64,000 nucleotides of DNA from an uncultured Roseateles sp. (GCA_946886855.1 CAMPJJ010000017.1:1-64000), one strand, 5' to 3'. Shown: positions 16,433 through 27,208, numbered from the stretch's first letter. Numbers and translations are program-made. Notes: generated by a model from the sequence alone, not told the origin.

Positions 16433-17305
16433 ATGAGCACCACGATGCACGCCCCCTTCGACGCCGCCGCGCCTCAAGCCGCGCCGCCGCCGCGCATGAC
16501 CGCCTGGGCCGCCTACCTGCTGGTGGGCGCCGGGGCGCTGATCATGCTGGCGCCGTTCTATTTCATGTTCGTCTTCGCGACGCACTCGCGCACCGAGATC
16601 TTCAGCCTGCCGCCGCCGATGTGGTTCGGCGACGACTTCCTCGCCAACGTCGAGATCCTCACCAAGCGCCTGCCCTTCTGGCGCAACCTGGGCCTGAGCC
16701 TGTACGTGGGCATCTGCAACACCGGCCTGACGCTGCTGTTCTGCTCGATGGGCGGCTATGCCTTCGCGATGTACGAGTTCCGCTTCAAGAAGGCGCTGTT
16801 CGGTCTGGTGATGGGCACCATGCTGCTGCCCAGCTTCATGAACATGATCCCGAGCTTCATGATCATGGATCTGCTCGGCTGGATCGATCAGCCGCGCGCG
16901 CTCTACATCCCCGGCGCGGCCAGCGCCTTCGGCATCTTCCTGATGCGCCAGTTCATCGGTTCCGCCGTGCCGCGCGAGCTGGTGGAGGCCGCGCGCATGG
17001 ACGGCTGCGGGGAACTGGGCATCTACGCCCGCATCGTGCTGCCGCTGCTCAAGCCGGCGCTGGGCACGCTGGGGCTGATCACCTTCATCTCCTCCTGGAA
17101 CAACTTCATCGGGCCGCTGGTCGTCATGCGCTCGCCCGACATGTACACGCTGCCGCTGGCGCTGCGATCGCTGCAGAGCCCGGTGGACACCGAATGGGGC
17201 GCGCTGATGGCCGGATCCGCCATCGCGACGCTGCCGTTGATCGTGCTCTTCGTCCTGTGCTCGCGGCAGCTCATCTCGGGCCTGACCGTCGGCGCGGTGA
17301 AGTGA
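16433..17305 (+). CDS. Sugar ABC transporter permease (MalG-like)
   Basis: A 290-residue permease with a short Ala/Pro-rich cytoplasmic N-terminus and six predicted spans. The EAA motif is LVEAARMDGCGELGIYARIV, followed by LPLLKPALGTLG. The C-terminus LISGLTVGAVK is typical of MalG-type subunits (conserved GxxxGAVKG ending). It lies 21 bp after the first permease gene. Confidence 0.92.
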   Translation: MSTTMHAPFDAAAPQAAPPPRMTAWAAYLLVGAGALIMLAPFYFMFVFATHSRTEIFSLPPPMWFGDDFLANVEILTKRLPFWRNLGLSLYVGICNTGLTLLFCSMGGYAFAMYEFRFKKALFGLVMGTMLLPSFMNMIPSFMIMDLLGWIDQPRALYIPGAASAFGIFLMRQFIGSAVPRELVEAARMDGCGELGIYARIVLPLLKPALGTLGLITFISSWNNFIGPLVVMRSPDMYTLPLALRSLQSPVDTEWGALMAGSAIATLPLIVLFVLCSRQLISGLTVGAVK

Positions 17306-17352
17306 CGCCCGACGCCTGCGCCTCTCCTCCAACACCTAGAACAACACCCTCG

Positions 17353-18786
17353 ATGTCATCTGCCACCACTGCCCCGTCCGTCGCCGCGTCCACCGCGGCG
17401 TCCGCCTCCGCGAGTGCCGCTTCAACGGCACTCCCGACGGCCGCCGCCAAGGACTTCCCCGCCGACTTCATCTGGGGCGTCGCCACGAGCGCCTTCCAGA
17501 TCGAGGGCGCGCATGACGCCGACGGCAAGGGACCGTCGATCTGGGACACCTTCTGCCGCCAGCCCGACGTGATCGCGGACGGCAGCAACGGCGACGTCGC
17601 CTGCGAGCACTACGCGCGCTGGGAGGAGGACCTGGACCTGATCCAGGGCCTGGGCGTTGACGCCTACCGCTTCTCGGTGTCCTGGCCGCGCGTGATGCCC
17701 ACGGGCCAGGGTGACTGGAACGAGGCCGGCCTCGCGTTCTACGAGAAGCTGGTCGACGGCCTGCTCGCCCGCGGCATGAAGCCCTACCTGACGCTCTACC
17801 ACTGGGATCTGCCGCAGGCGCTGCAGGACATCGGCGGCTGGGGCAACCGCGTCACCGTCGAGCGCTTCGTCGAGTACGCGGTCGGCATCGCGAAGCGCCT
17901 GGGCGACAAGGTCGCCTCCATCGCCACGCACAACGAGCCCTGGGTCGTCGCGCAGCTCGGCCATGAGTCCGGCGTCTTCGCCCCCGGCATCAAGGATCGC
18001 AAGATCGCCGCGCAGGTCTCCCATCACCTGCTGCTCAGCCACGGCCTGGCGGTGAGCGCGATGCGCGCGCTGAACGTCAAGGCCTCGCTGGGCATCGTGC
18101 TGAACATGGCGCCGATGTACCCCGCGACGGAATCCGACGCCGACCGCACCGCGGCCCGCCTCGAGGACGGCAAGCTGCGCCGCTGGTACATGGATCCGAT
18201 CTTCGAAGGCCGGTATCCGCAGGACGTGCTGGACCATCTCGGCCATGACGCGCCCTACATCGAGGCCGGCGACATGGCGAAGATCCAGGTGCCCGTCGAT
18301 TTCGTGGGCATCAACTACTACTCGCGCGGCATGATCAGCGCGGCCGGTCCGGTCGACAGCAAGACCAGCGGACTGGAGCTGACCGACATGGGCTGGGAGA
18401 TCTATCCGCAGGGACTGACCGATCTGCTGGTGTCCATCAAGCAGGACTACCCCGGCGCGAAGCGCCTGTACGTGACGGAGAACGGCGGCGCTTTCCCCGA
18501 TCCGGTCGGTGCCGACGGCCAGGTGCACGACGCCGACCGCACGCGCTACCTCGACACGCACATCGCCGCCGTCGGCGAGGCGATCGCGCAGGGCGTGCCC
18601 ATGGGCGGCTACATGGTGTGGAGCCTGATGGACAACTTCGAATGGGCGTCGGGCTACGCCAAGCGCTTCGGTATCGTGCACGTGGACTACGCGACGCAGC
18701 AGCGCACGCTCAAGGACAGCGCGCTCGCGTACCGGGATTTTGTGTTGCAACAGGTATCGCAACGGCGCGCCGCGCGCCAAGGCTGA
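17353..18786 (+). CDS. GH1 beta-glucosidase
   Basis: A 477-residue glycoside hydrolase family 1 enzyme that hydrolyses terminal beta-glucosides, here probably in the cytoplasm after ABC import. The family start is FIWGVATSAFQIEGA. The acid/base Glu is in ATHNEPWV (about E195) and the nucleophile Glu in YVTENGGAF (about E376). The C-terminal MVWSLMDNFEWASGYAKRFG is also diagnostic. The first 33 residues are an odd Ala/Ser/Thr-rich extension without signal-peptide features; an internal start nearer KDFPADFIWG is possible. It sits between the permease and ATPase genes. A long open frame in another phase covering 14146-17352 is a GC-rich artefact. Confidence 0.95.
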   Translation: MSSATTAPSVAASTAASASASAASTALPTAAAKDFPADFIWGVATSAFQIEGAHDADGKGPSIWDTFCRQPDVIADGSNGDVACEHYARWEEDLDLIQGLGVDAYRFSVSWPRVMPTGQGDWNEAGLAFYEKLVDGLLARGMKPYLTLYHWDLPQALQDIGGWGNRVTVERFVEYAVGIAKRLGDKVASIATHNEPWVVAQLGHESGVFAPGIKDRKIAAQVSHHLLLSHGLAVSAMRALNVKASLGIVLNMAPMYPATESDADRTAARLEDGKLRRWYMDPIFEGRYPQDVLDHLGHDAPYIEAGDMAKIQVPVDFVGINYYSRGMISAAGPVDSKTSGLELTDMGWEIYPQGLTDLLVSIKQDYPGAKRLYVTENGGAFPDPVGADGQVHDADRTRYLDTHIAAVGEAIAQGVPMGGYMVWSLMDNFEWASGYAKRFGIVHVDYATQQRTLKDSALAYRDFVLQQVSQRRAARQG

Positions 18787-18799
18787 TCGGGAGACCGTC

Positions 18800-19885
<1,086 letters not shown>

Positions 19886-19899
19886 GCCGCGACGCTTTC

Positions 19900-19922
19900 G
19901 ACGGTCTCCTCGCGAGACCGTC
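19900..19922 (+). terminator. Hairpin after the sugar ABC operon
   Basis: Perfect 9-bp stem GACGGTCTC / GAGACCGTC with loop CTCGC, 15 bp after the ATPase stop. No T-run follows, so it may be a stabilising hairpin or an imperfect terminator. Confidence 0.5.
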
Positions 19923-20042
19923 CCGGCCGGCTTCCGTGCGCGGAGACCGGCCCCGATTCCAGCAGTACCCCCGCGCCCGTGTGGCGCGAAACCCCTCGCT
20001 AGGGAAAGTCAGTAGAGGTCCGGTGGCTGAAGCAGATAAATT

Positions 20043-20058
20043 CTGAAAGCGCTTTCAG
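20043..20058. promoter_or_regulatory. LacI-type operator upstream of the TonB receptor
   Basis: Perfect 16-bp palindrome CTGAAAGCGCTTTCAG, sharing its 14-bp core with the operator at 14095-14108. It lies about 100 bp before the receptor ATG. The remaining intergenic space 19923-20158 shows no other feature than the likely receptor promoter. Confidence 0.85.
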
Positions 20059-20158
20059 AGTTACTGCCGAATACACGGATCCAGCTTGCCCTGCAGACAA
20101 TCGGGCCCGCCATCGCATGGGGGTCAAGGCCAAGACTGAGAGATAACAAGGAGACAAG

Positions 20159-23100
20159 ATGAAGCACGTCCACCCCACCCGACAGCGGCAGGTCCGCGGC
20201 CCGCAACGTCAGCCCGTCGCGGCCGCCTGCGCCCTGTTGTTCTTCGCCGCTGCCGCGCATGCGCAGCAGGCCCCCGCCGCGCCTGAGTCGGCCGCCTCCG
20301 AAGCCCAGCGCAAGGCCGACGCGACGATCGACACCGTCGTCGTCACCGGCATCCGGCAGTCGCTGGACACCTCGCTGAACCTCAAGCGCCAGCAACGCGG
20401 CGTGGTCGACGGCATCGTGGCCGAGGACATCGGCAAGTTCCCCGACACCAACCTGGCCGAATCGATGCAGCGCATCTCGGGCGTGTCGATCGACCGCTCG
20501 ATGGGCGAAGGCTCCAAGGTCACCGTGCGCGGTGTCGGCCCCGACTTCAACCTGGTGCTGCTGAACGGCCGCCAGATGCCGGCCTCGACCATCGAGGCGA
20601 CGGGCCCGTCCAACTCGCGCGCCTTCGACTTCGCCAACCTGGCCTCGGAATCGATCTCCGCGCTGGAGGTCTTCAAGACCAGCCGCGCCAGCACGCCGAC
20701 CGGCGGCATCGGCGCGACCATCAACATCAAGACCGCGCGCCCGCTGGACACCAAGAAGACGGTGGCCAGCATCGGCGTGAAGGCGGTGCACGACGGCGGC
20801 AACTCGCGCCTGCCCGAGAACCTCAAGGGCGACAGCGTGACGCCGGAAGTCTCCGGCATCTACAGCACGACCTTCGCCGACGGCATGTTCGGCGTGGCCC
20901 TGACCGGCAGCTTCCAGAAGCGCGACCTCGGCTACAACAGCGCCGGCGTGCCCAACGGCTGGCTGCCGTTCAAGGGCGACGAGGGCGGCTGGGGATCGAT
21001 CCCGCAGGCGGGCCAGCCGGGCTCCGAGCGCATCACCAACCGCCCGGGTCCGACCGACGTCTACTCGGTGCCGCAGAACCTCAACTACAACATGAACGGG
21101 GTGAGCCGCGAGCGCACCAACGGCCAGTTGACGCTGCAGTTCGCGCCCACCAAGTCGCTGACGGCGACGATGGACTACACGGCGTCCCAGAACAAGATCC
21201 ACACGCGTCGCAACGACGTGTCGGCGTGGTTCAACTTCGGACCGTCGACCAGTTCGTGGACCAACGGCCCGGTGTCCGGCCCGCTGAGCTACAGCGAGAC
21301 CATCGACGGCGTGAACAACCCGGCCGACATCGCCATGGGCGGCGCGGACTTCGCGACCAAGGCCAAGAACCAGTCGCTGGGCTTCAACCTCGACTGGAAG
21401 GCCACCGACAAGCTGCGCTTCGAGTTCGACGCGCACCATTCGACGTCCACCACCGGCGCCGACAGCCCCTGGGGCACGAACAACGTCATCGGCACGGCCA
21501 GCTACACCCGCGGCACCACGACGGTGGACTTCACCAAGGACCTGCCGATCCTGATGATCGACGGCGTGGCCGATCCGGCCAAGCAGCTGGTGACGGGCTC
21601 GTCCTTCCGCAACAGCTACATGAAGTCGCAGGTCGACCAGCAGCAGGTGCGCGGCAACTGGAAGATCAGCGACGAGTCCAAGCTGGACTTCGGCATCGGC
21701 CTGTCCAAGGTGAAGAACCGCTCCGCGTATTCGAACGTGCAGCTCGACACCTGGGGCGGCGCCACCAGCGCGGCCGACTATCCGGACAACGTCTGGCTGC
21801 CGCAGAACCTGCACAGCTACTTCGGCAACATCAGCGGCGGCAACGATCCGCGCCTGTTCAGCCAGTTCTACACCTTCGACTTCGCCACGGTGCGCAACCT
21901 CGCCGCCGCCGCCGCGGCGGCCGCCAAGGCGGCCAATCCGGCCAGCCCGCTGTCGGCCGAGAAGTACCTGGCGTCCAACGTCTTCGACACCGACCGCCGC
22001 ACGCAGGAGAAGTCCAGCAGCGCCTACGCCGAGTACACCCGCGACTGGGAGCTGCTGGTGCCGATGAGCGCCACGGTGGGCATGCGTTTCGAGAAGACCA
22101 AGGTCACCTCCAGCGCGCTGGTGCCGACCGCCACCAGCATCAGCTGGGGCTCCAACAACGAGCTGACGGTGCACAAGGGCACGCCGGGCTTCACGACGCT
22201 GGACGGCAGCTACAAGTACTGGCTGCCCAGCATCGACTGGGATGCCGACCTGACCGACAAGCTGAAGCTGCGCGCCAGCTACGGCACGTCCATCGGCCGT
22301 CCGGGCTGGGATGCGATCCAGGGCGGGCAGACCCTCAACGACCTGGCGCGCCCGAACGGCGGCACCGGCTCGCAGGGCAACCCGGGGCTGAAGCCGCTGA
22401 AGTCGAAGAACATCGACTTCTCGCTGGAGTACTACTACGCGCCGTCGAGCTATGTCGCGGCCGGCTACTTCCGCAAGAACATCTCGAACTACATCGGCTC
22501 CACGCTGGTCAACGAGACGCCGTTCAACCTGCACACGCCGATCGGCGGCGCGTACTACCAGGCCGCGCAGACCACCGGCGCGTGCAACGGCGACATCACC
22601 TGCATCCGCGACTACATCCTCAACAACTTCAACGGCCAGCCGGGCGTGACGAAGACGGGGACCGCGAACGGCCATGCGACCGGCGACATCGTCGGCCAGC
22701 CGGGCGATCCGGTGGCCAACTTCCAGATCACGGTGCCGGCCAACACGCGGTCCAACAGCCTGAGCGGCTTCGAGCTGAACGTGCAGCACGCGTTCGGACG
22801 CAGCGGCTTCGGCGTGGCGGCGAACTACACGAAGGTGAAGTCCGGACTGAAGTACGACAACATGAGCATCGACCAGCAGTACGCGCTGGTCGGCCTCAGC
22901 GATTCGGCCAACCTGGTGGGCTTCTACGAGAACAGCACCTTCAGCATCCGCGTGGCCTACAACTGGCGCGACAAGTTCCTGGCCGCCGTGAACGACGGCA
23001 ACACGCTGGGACGCTCGGCGCCGATCTACACGGAACCGTACTCGCAGGTGGACCTGAGCCTGGGCTACAACTTCAGCGACAAGCTGAGCTTCCAGGCCGA

Positions 23101-23215
23101 GGCGATCAACCTGGGCGATTCGATCCTGCGTCAGCACGGCCGGACCTCGCAGGAGGTCTACTCGGTGACGCAGACCGGCCGACGCTACATGGTCGGCATG
23201 CGCTACAAGTTCTGA
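20159..23215 (+). CDS. TonB-dependent receptor for oligosaccharide uptake
   Basis: A 1018-residue outer-membrane receptor with an AAGGAGA ribosome site. The signal peptide ends about AHAQQ. A TonB box-like region (IDTVVVTGIRQSLDTSLNLK) leads into the plug (VVDGIVAEDIGKFPDTNLAE, SKVTVRGVGPDFNLVLLNGR). The 22-stranded barrel ends in Phe (YMVGMRYKF). Length and plug match the carbohydrate-associated receptors of Caulobacter, Xanthomonas and allied bacteria. The shared LacI operator ties it to the beta-glucoside ABC operon, so it likely brings the same glycan across the outer membrane. Confidence 0.93.
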   Translation: MKHVHPTRQRQVRGPQRQPVAAACALLFFAAAAHAQQAPAAPESAASEAQRKADATIDTVVVTGIRQSLDTSLNLKRQQRGVVDGIVAEDIGKFPDTNLAESMQRISGVSIDRSMGEGSKVTVRGVGPDFNLVLLNGRQMPASTIEATGPSNSRAFDFANLASESISALEVFKTSRASTPTGGIGATINIKTARPLDTKKTVASIGVKAVHDGGNSRLPENLKGDSVTPEVSGIYSTTFADGMFGVALTGSFQKRDLGYNSAGVPNGWLPFKGDEGGWGSIPQAGQPGSERITNRPGPTDVYSVPQNLNYNMNGVSRERTNGQLTLQFAPTKSLTATMDYTASQNKIHTRRNDVSAWFNFGPSTSSWTNGPVSGPLSYSETIDGVNNPADIAMGGADFATKAKNQSLGFNLDWKATDKLRFEFDAHHSTSTTGADSPWGTNNVIGTASYTRGTTTVDFTKDLPILMIDGVADPAKQLVTGSSFRNSYMKSQVDQQQVRGNWKISDESKLDFGIGLSKVKNRSAYSNVQLDTWGGATSAADYPDNVWLPQNLHSYFGNISGGNDPRLFSQFYTFDFATVRNLAAAAAAAAKAANPASPLSAEKYLASNVFDTDRRTQEKSSSAYAEYTRDWELLVPMSATVGMRFEKTKVTSSALVPTATSISWGSNNELTVHKGTPGFTTLDGSYKYWLPSIDWDADLTDKLKLRASYGTSIGRPGWDAIQGGQTLNDLARPNGGTGSQGNPGLKPLKSKNIDFSLEYYYAPSSYVAAGYFRKNISNYIGSTLVNETPFNLHTPIGGAYYQAAQTTGACNGDITCIRDYILNNFNGQPGVTKTGTANGHATGDIVGQPGDPVANFQITVPANTRSNSLSGFELNVQHAFGRSGFGVAANYTKVKSGLKYDNMSIDQQYALVGLSDSANLVGFYENSTFSIRVAYNWRDKFLAAVNDGNTLGRSAPIYTEPYSQVDLSLGYNFSDKLSFQAEAINLGDSILRQHGRTSQEVYSVTQTGRRYMVGMRYKF

Positions 23216-23259
23216 TCGCCGCGGCGATGTGATCTCCTGGCCAGCTCCGATGGCCATTC

Positions 23260-23306
23260 GCCCGGCGCGCGATGCCTTCACCGGTCCCGCGCGCCGGGCT
23301 GTTTTT
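23260..23306 (+). terminator. Rho-independent terminator after the TonB receptor
   Basis: 11-bp stem GCCCGGCGCGC / GCGCGCCGGGC with an 18-nt loop, followed by TGTTTTT. It separates the receptor transcript from the SapC-cupin-halogenase genes. Confidence 0.8.
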
Positions 23307-23371
23307 CAAGCCCCCGGCCTCCTTGGGCTTCCCCTCTTCCCGGGCGGACGACGTTCCGCCACCATCGCCCC

Positions 23372-24157
23372 ATGACCTCAGTCCTCCTGAACAGCCGCGA
23401 CCACGCCGCGATGCGCGTGGTCACCCGCCGGGGCACGGCCTACGGCGACGGCGCGATCCTGGCGCCGCTCTTCCCCGCCGAGTTCCGCAACGCGCAGGCG
23501 CACTACCCGATCGTCTTCCGCGACGACGGCGCGGGCGGCCTGTACCCAGTGGCGCTCTTCGGCCTGGTGGAGGGCCGCAACCTGTTCCTGGCGCATGCCG
23601 GATCCGAGACGGTCTGGGACGCGCACTACCTGCCCTGGTCGGTCGAGCGGCAGCCTTTCATGATCGGGCGGACGGCGGCACCGGCCGCATCGGGCGCTCC
23701 GGGCGCTCTGGGCGGCTCGGCCGGTCCGGCCGGTTCGGCGGATGACGGGGATGCTCTGCAGCTGCACGTCGATCTCGCGCATCCGCGCGTCCGACTGGCC
23801 GAGGACGACGACGCGGCGCTCTTCGACGAACACGGCCGGCCGACCGAGCTGGTGGAGCGCACCGCCTCGCTGCTGCGCGCGATCCACGAGGGCATGCTGG
23901 CGCTGCCGGCCTTCATGGATGCGCTGCTGACGCATCGGCTGCTCGAATCCTTCGTGCTGGACATCGAGGCCGAGGACGGCGGCGTCGCGCGCATCGCCGG
24001 CTTCCAGGCCATCCACGAGGAACGGCTGGCGGCGCTCGACGCCGAGGCCCTGGGCGCGCTGCATCGCGCCGGTTTCCTGGAGCCGATCTACATGGCGGTC
24101 GCCTCGATGGCGCAGTTGCGCGGCCTCATCGAACGGCATCGCCGCTCGGGGTCGTGA
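23372..24157 (+). CDS. SapC family protein
   Basis: A 261-residue protein of the SapC family (named from a Campylobacter S-layer protein). The segments ILAPLFPAEFRNAQAHYPIV, YPVALFGLVEGRNLFL, YLPWSVERQPFMI and ALDAEALGALHRAGFLEPIY are diagnostic. A Gly/Ala-rich insertion (about residues 108-130) interrupts the middle. It has no signal peptide. In several proteobacteria SapC genes recur beside TonB receptors, JmjC-like proteins and halogenase-like flavoproteins, exactly as here, but the joint role is not established. It begins a likely three-gene operon. Confidence 0.88.
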   Translation: MTSVLLNSRDHAAMRVVTRRGTAYGDGAILAPLFPAEFRNAQAHYPIVFRDDGAGGLYPVALFGLVEGRNLFLAHAGSETVWDAHYLPWSVERQPFMIGRTAAPAASGAPGALGGSAGPAGSADDGDALQLHVDLAHPRVRLAEDDDAALFDEHGRPTELVERTASLLRAIHEGMLALPAFMDALLTHRLLESFVLDIEAEDGGVARIAGFQAIHEERLAALDAEALGALHRAGFLEPIYMAVASMAQLRGLIERHRRSGS

Positions 24158-24193
24158 GGCCGCTGCCATGACGGCGACCACGGAGCCGATGAC

Positions 24194-25192
24194 GTGAAGC
24201 CGATCCGCGAGATCGTGGCGACGCCGGGACGCCTGCCGGACGACCTGCTCCAGGTCGCCGAACCGGTCGTGCTGCGCGGCATCGTCGCGCACTGGCCGAT
24301 GGTGGAAGCGGCGCGGCGTTCCGACCGCGCGGCGGTCGACTACCTGCGCCAGTGCTGGCGCGACGAGCCGGTCGCCATCATGACGGGTCCGCCCGAGATC
24401 GAGGGCCGGTTCTTCTACAACGCGGACTTCAGCGGCTTCAACTTCGGGCGTCACGACGCGCCGCTGCCCGCGGTGATGGAAGCCCTGCTCGAACTCCGGC
24501 GCGATCCGCGACCGCCCTGCTTCTATGTGGGGTCGACGACGGTGGACACCTGTCTGCCGGGATTCCGCGCGCACAACGACCTCGACGTCGGTCATCCCGA
24601 TCCGCTGGTCAGCGTGTGGCTGGGCAATCGCAGCCGCATCGCGGCCCACTACGACCTGCCTGACAACGTCGCCTGCGTGGTCGCCGGACGGCGTCGCTTC
24701 ACGCTGTTTCCACCGGACCAGCTGGCGAATCTCTACGTCGGTCCGCTCGACTTCACGCCGGCCGGACAGCCGGTGAGCCTGGTCGATCTGAAGCGGCCCG
24801 ATCTCGACCGCTACCCGCGTTTCGCCGACGCCTTGGCCAACGGCCAGGAGGCCGTGCTCGAGGCCGGCGACGCGCTGTACATCCCCAGCATGTGGTGGCA
24901 TCACGTGGAGGCGCTGGAAGGCTTCAACGTGCTCATCAACTACTGGTGGCGCCAGTCCCCCGACCACATGGATTCGCCGGTGGCCGCGCTGATGCTGGCG
25001 CTGCTGACGATGCGCGATCTGCCGCCGACGCAGCGCAAGGCCTGGGAGGGGATCTTCGATCACTACGTCTTCCACGCCGACGACGAGACCGCGGCCCACA
25101 TTCCCCCGGCGGCCCGGCACGCGCTGGCGCCGCTGAGCGCCGACGGCGCGTCGCATCTGCGCGCCCACCTGATCAAACGCCTGCAACGCTGA
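24194..25192 (+). CDS. JmjC/cupin-like Fe(II)/2-oxoglutarate dioxygenase
   Basis: A 332-residue cupin-8/JmjC protein starting with GTG. The metal triad is visible as HxD in AAHYDLPDNVACVVAGRRRF and a distal His in IPSMWWHHVEALEGFNVLIN. The N-terminal PVVLRGIVAHWPMVEAAR is typical of the family. Such enzymes hydroxylate proteins or small molecules using iron and 2-oxoglutarate. Its substrate is unknown. It stands between SapC and the halogenase-like gene with short gaps, a recurrent arrangement. Confidence 0.88.
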   Translation: MKPIREIVATPGRLPDDLLQVAEPVVLRGIVAHWPMVEAARRSDRAAVDYLRQCWRDEPVAIMTGPPEIEGRFFYNADFSGFNFGRHDAPLPAVMEALLELRRDPRPPCFYVGSTTVDTCLPGFRAHNDLDVGHPDPLVSVWLGNRSRIAAHYDLPDNVACVVAGRRRFTLFPPDQLANLYVGPLDFTPAGQPVSLVDLKRPDLDRYPRFADALANGQEAVLEAGDALYIPSMWWHHVEALEGFNVLINYWWRQSPDHMDSPVAALMLALLTMRDLPPTQRKAWEGIFDHYVFHADDETAAHIPPAARHALAPLSADGASHLRAHLIKRLQR

Positions 25193-25202
25193 GGACCTCC
25201 TC

Positions 25203-26744
25203 ATGAATCAAGACGCCACTCCGCGCGCCCCGGTGCGCCGCGTCGTCATCGCCGGCGGCGGCACCGCCGGCTGGATGGTGGCGGCCTGCCTGTCCAAGAC
25301 GCTGGGCAAGGGCCTCGACATCCGCCTCGTCGAATCCGACGAGATCGGCACGGTGGGCGTCGGCGAGGCCACCATCCCGACGCTGCTGACCTTCAACCAC
25401 CTGCTCGGCATCCCGGAGCAGGAGTTCATGGCCGCGACGCAGGCCACCTTCAAGCTCGGCATCCGGTTCGAAGGCTGGCGCGATGTCGGCGAGGACTACA
25501 TCCACTCGTTCGGCACGACCGGCACCGACCACTGGACGGCGGGCTTCCAGCACTTCTGGCGCAAGGGCCGGGAGCGCGGCATCGCAACCGACTACGGCGA
25601 CTACTGCCTGGAACTGCGCGCGGCGCAGGAGCACCGGTTCGCGCACCTGCCGCGGGCGGGGATGAACTACGCGTTCCACATCGACGCGACCCTGTACGGC
25701 CGCTACCTGCGCCGCTTCAGCGAGGGCCACGGCGTGGTGCGTGTCGAAGGGAAGATCGCCGAGGTGATGCGGCACGGCGAGGACGGCAAGGACGGCAAGG
25801 ACGGGGATCTGCGCGCGCTGAAGCTGCAGGACGGGACGGAGATCGAGGGCGATCTCTTCATCGACTGCACGGGGATGCGCTCGCTGCTGCTGGGCCAGAC
25901 GCTGGGCGTGGGCTACCAGGACTGGTCTGAATGGCTGCCGTGCGACAGCGCGATCGCCGTCCAGACGGCCTCCGTGCGCGAGGCGGCGCCCTACACGCGC
26001 TCGATCGCGCATCCGTGGGGCTGGCAGTGGCAGATCCCGCTGCAGCACCGCGTCGGCAACGGCGTGGTCTTCAGCAGCCGCTACACCGACGACGACACGG
26101 CCAAGGCGGCGCTGCTGGGCAACATCGAGGGCCAGGTGTTGACGGAGCCCCGCGTGATCCGTTTCAAGCCCGGACAGCGCGACGTCGTGTGGAAGCGCAA
26201 CGTGGTCGGCATCGGTCTGGCGAGCGGCTTCCTCGAGCCGCTGGAGTCGACCAGCATCCACCTGATCCAGCGCAGCGCGATCCGGCTGATGCAGATGTTC
26301 CCCAAGGACGGCATCCGGCAGTCCGACGTGGACGAATACAACGCGCAGATGGCGCACGAGCTGGAGCACATCCGCGACTTCATCGTGCTGCACTATCACG
26401 TCACGAATCGCGTCGACTCGCCGATGTGGCGCGACATGCGGGCCATGAGCGTGCCGCCGTCGCTGCAGCATCGGCTGGCTCTCTTCCGCGAGACGGGACG
26501 CGTGTTCCGCGTGCCCAACGAGCTGTTCACCGAGAACTCCTGGATCCAGGTGATGCTGGGACAGGGGCTGATGCCGGAGCAGCACCACCCGATCGCGGAC
26601 CTGATGGACGATCGTGAGCTGGGCGGATTCCTCGGCGAGATGCGCGAGCGGATCGAGCAGACCGTGCGGCAGCTGCCGGGCCATCAGCAGTATGTGGCGA
26701 GGTATGCGCCGGCGGCGGTCGGGAAGGCGCCGGTGCCGGCCTGA
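25203..26744 (+). CDS. Tryptophan halogenase-like flavoprotein
   Basis: A 513-residue FADH2-dependent halogenase family protein. The FAD site is VVIAGGGTAGWMVAACLSKT, followed by the family motif GVGEATIPT. The catalytic Lys of the family is conserved in FKLGIRFEGW (about K84), the Glu in GFLEPLESTSI (about E345), and the WxWxIP motif in GWQWQIPL. All features needed for halogenation are therefore present. However, members linked to TonB receptors and SapC have no assigned substrate. No flavin reductase gene is next to it. It lies 10 bp after the JmjC-like gene. Confidence 0.9.
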   Translation: MNQDATPRAPVRRVVIAGGGTAGWMVAACLSKTLGKGLDIRLVESDEIGTVGVGEATIPTLLTFNHLLGIPEQEFMAATQATFKLGIRFEGWRDVGEDYIHSFGTTGTDHWTAGFQHFWRKGRERGIATDYGDYCLELRAAQEHRFAHLPRAGMNYAFHIDATLYGRYLRRFSEGHGVVRVEGKIAEVMRHGEDGKDGKDGDLRALKLQDGTEIEGDLFIDCTGMRSLLLGQTLGVGYQDWSEWLPCDSAIAVQTASVREAAPYTRSIAHPWGWQWQIPLQHRVGNGVVFSSRYTDDDTAKAALLGNIEGQVLTEPRVIRFKPGQRDVVWKRNVVGIGLASGFLEPLESTSIHLIQRSAIRLMQMFPKDGIRQSDVDEYNAQMAHELEHIRDFIVLHYHVTNRVDSPMWRDMRAMSVPPSLQHRLALFRETGRVFRVPNELFTENSWIQVMLGQGLMPEQHHPIADLMDDRELGGFLGEMRERIEQTVRQLPGHQQYVARYAPAAVGKAPVPA

Positions 26745-26853
26745 CCGGTGCTGGAGGTTGCGCAGGTTCGATGGCGGCGGGTGAAGGCGCCCGAAGGTCC
26801 CGACGTGTCGTCATCCGGGCGGACGCCTTATGCTTCACCGCACCGGAGGAACC

Positions 26854-27144
26854 ATGCCCGCCCACAACGATCCGACATCCGATGATTTCGTCTGCGTCGC
26901 GACGCTGGACTCACCGACCGAAGCCCACCTGCTGAAGGGCGTGCTGGAAGCCGTCCACCTCACGCCGCATCTCGCGGACGAGCACATGGTCCGGAACTAT
27001 TCGCTGTTGTCGCCGGCGCTCGGCGGTGTGCGCGTGCTGGTGCCGGCATCGGAAGCTGCCGCGGCCCACAGGACCATCGCGGAATTCGAGGCCGGGGCCT
27101 ATCGGCTCGAGGACGACGACGGGCGGGAGCAGCCCGCGCGCTGA
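26854..27144 (+). CDS. DUF2007-type putative signal-transducing protein
   Basis: A 96-residue soluble protein starting MPAHNDPTSDDFVCVATLDS, with a GGAGG ribosome site 5 bp before the ATG. The core (ATLDSPTEAHLLKGVLEAVH, ALGGVRVLVPASEAAAAHRT) matches the small DUF2007 domain with its compact alpha/beta fold. Function is unknown in the family. The gene stands alone. Confidence 0.75.
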   Translation: MPAHNDPTSDDFVCVATLDSPTEAHLLKGVLEAVHLTPHLADEHMVRNYSLLSPALGGVRVLVPASEAAAAHRTIAEFEAGAYRLEDDDGREQPAR

Positions 27145-27208
27145 GCTGAACGCCGGCGACTCCGCTTGGCGCACCGATTGCCGGCTAGGCCAGTTCCGGA
27201 GACCTTCC

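Noticed and set aside
14201..17335. 1044-codon antisense open frame
   Set aside because: Composition (Arg, Gly, Glu, His repeats) is that of antisense GC-rich code; sense genes are unambiguous.
14146..17352. Long open frame in a second phase over the ABC transporter genes, joining the GH1 frame to make 1546 codons
   Set aside because: The extra part is Arg/Pro/Gly/His-rich, as expected for the off-phase of GC-rich genes. The normal phases encode clear transport proteins, and the GH1 gene has its own start.
20009..23281. 1090-codon antisense open frame over the TonB receptor
   Set aside because: Low-complexity Val/Arg/His-rich antisense shadow without any domain.
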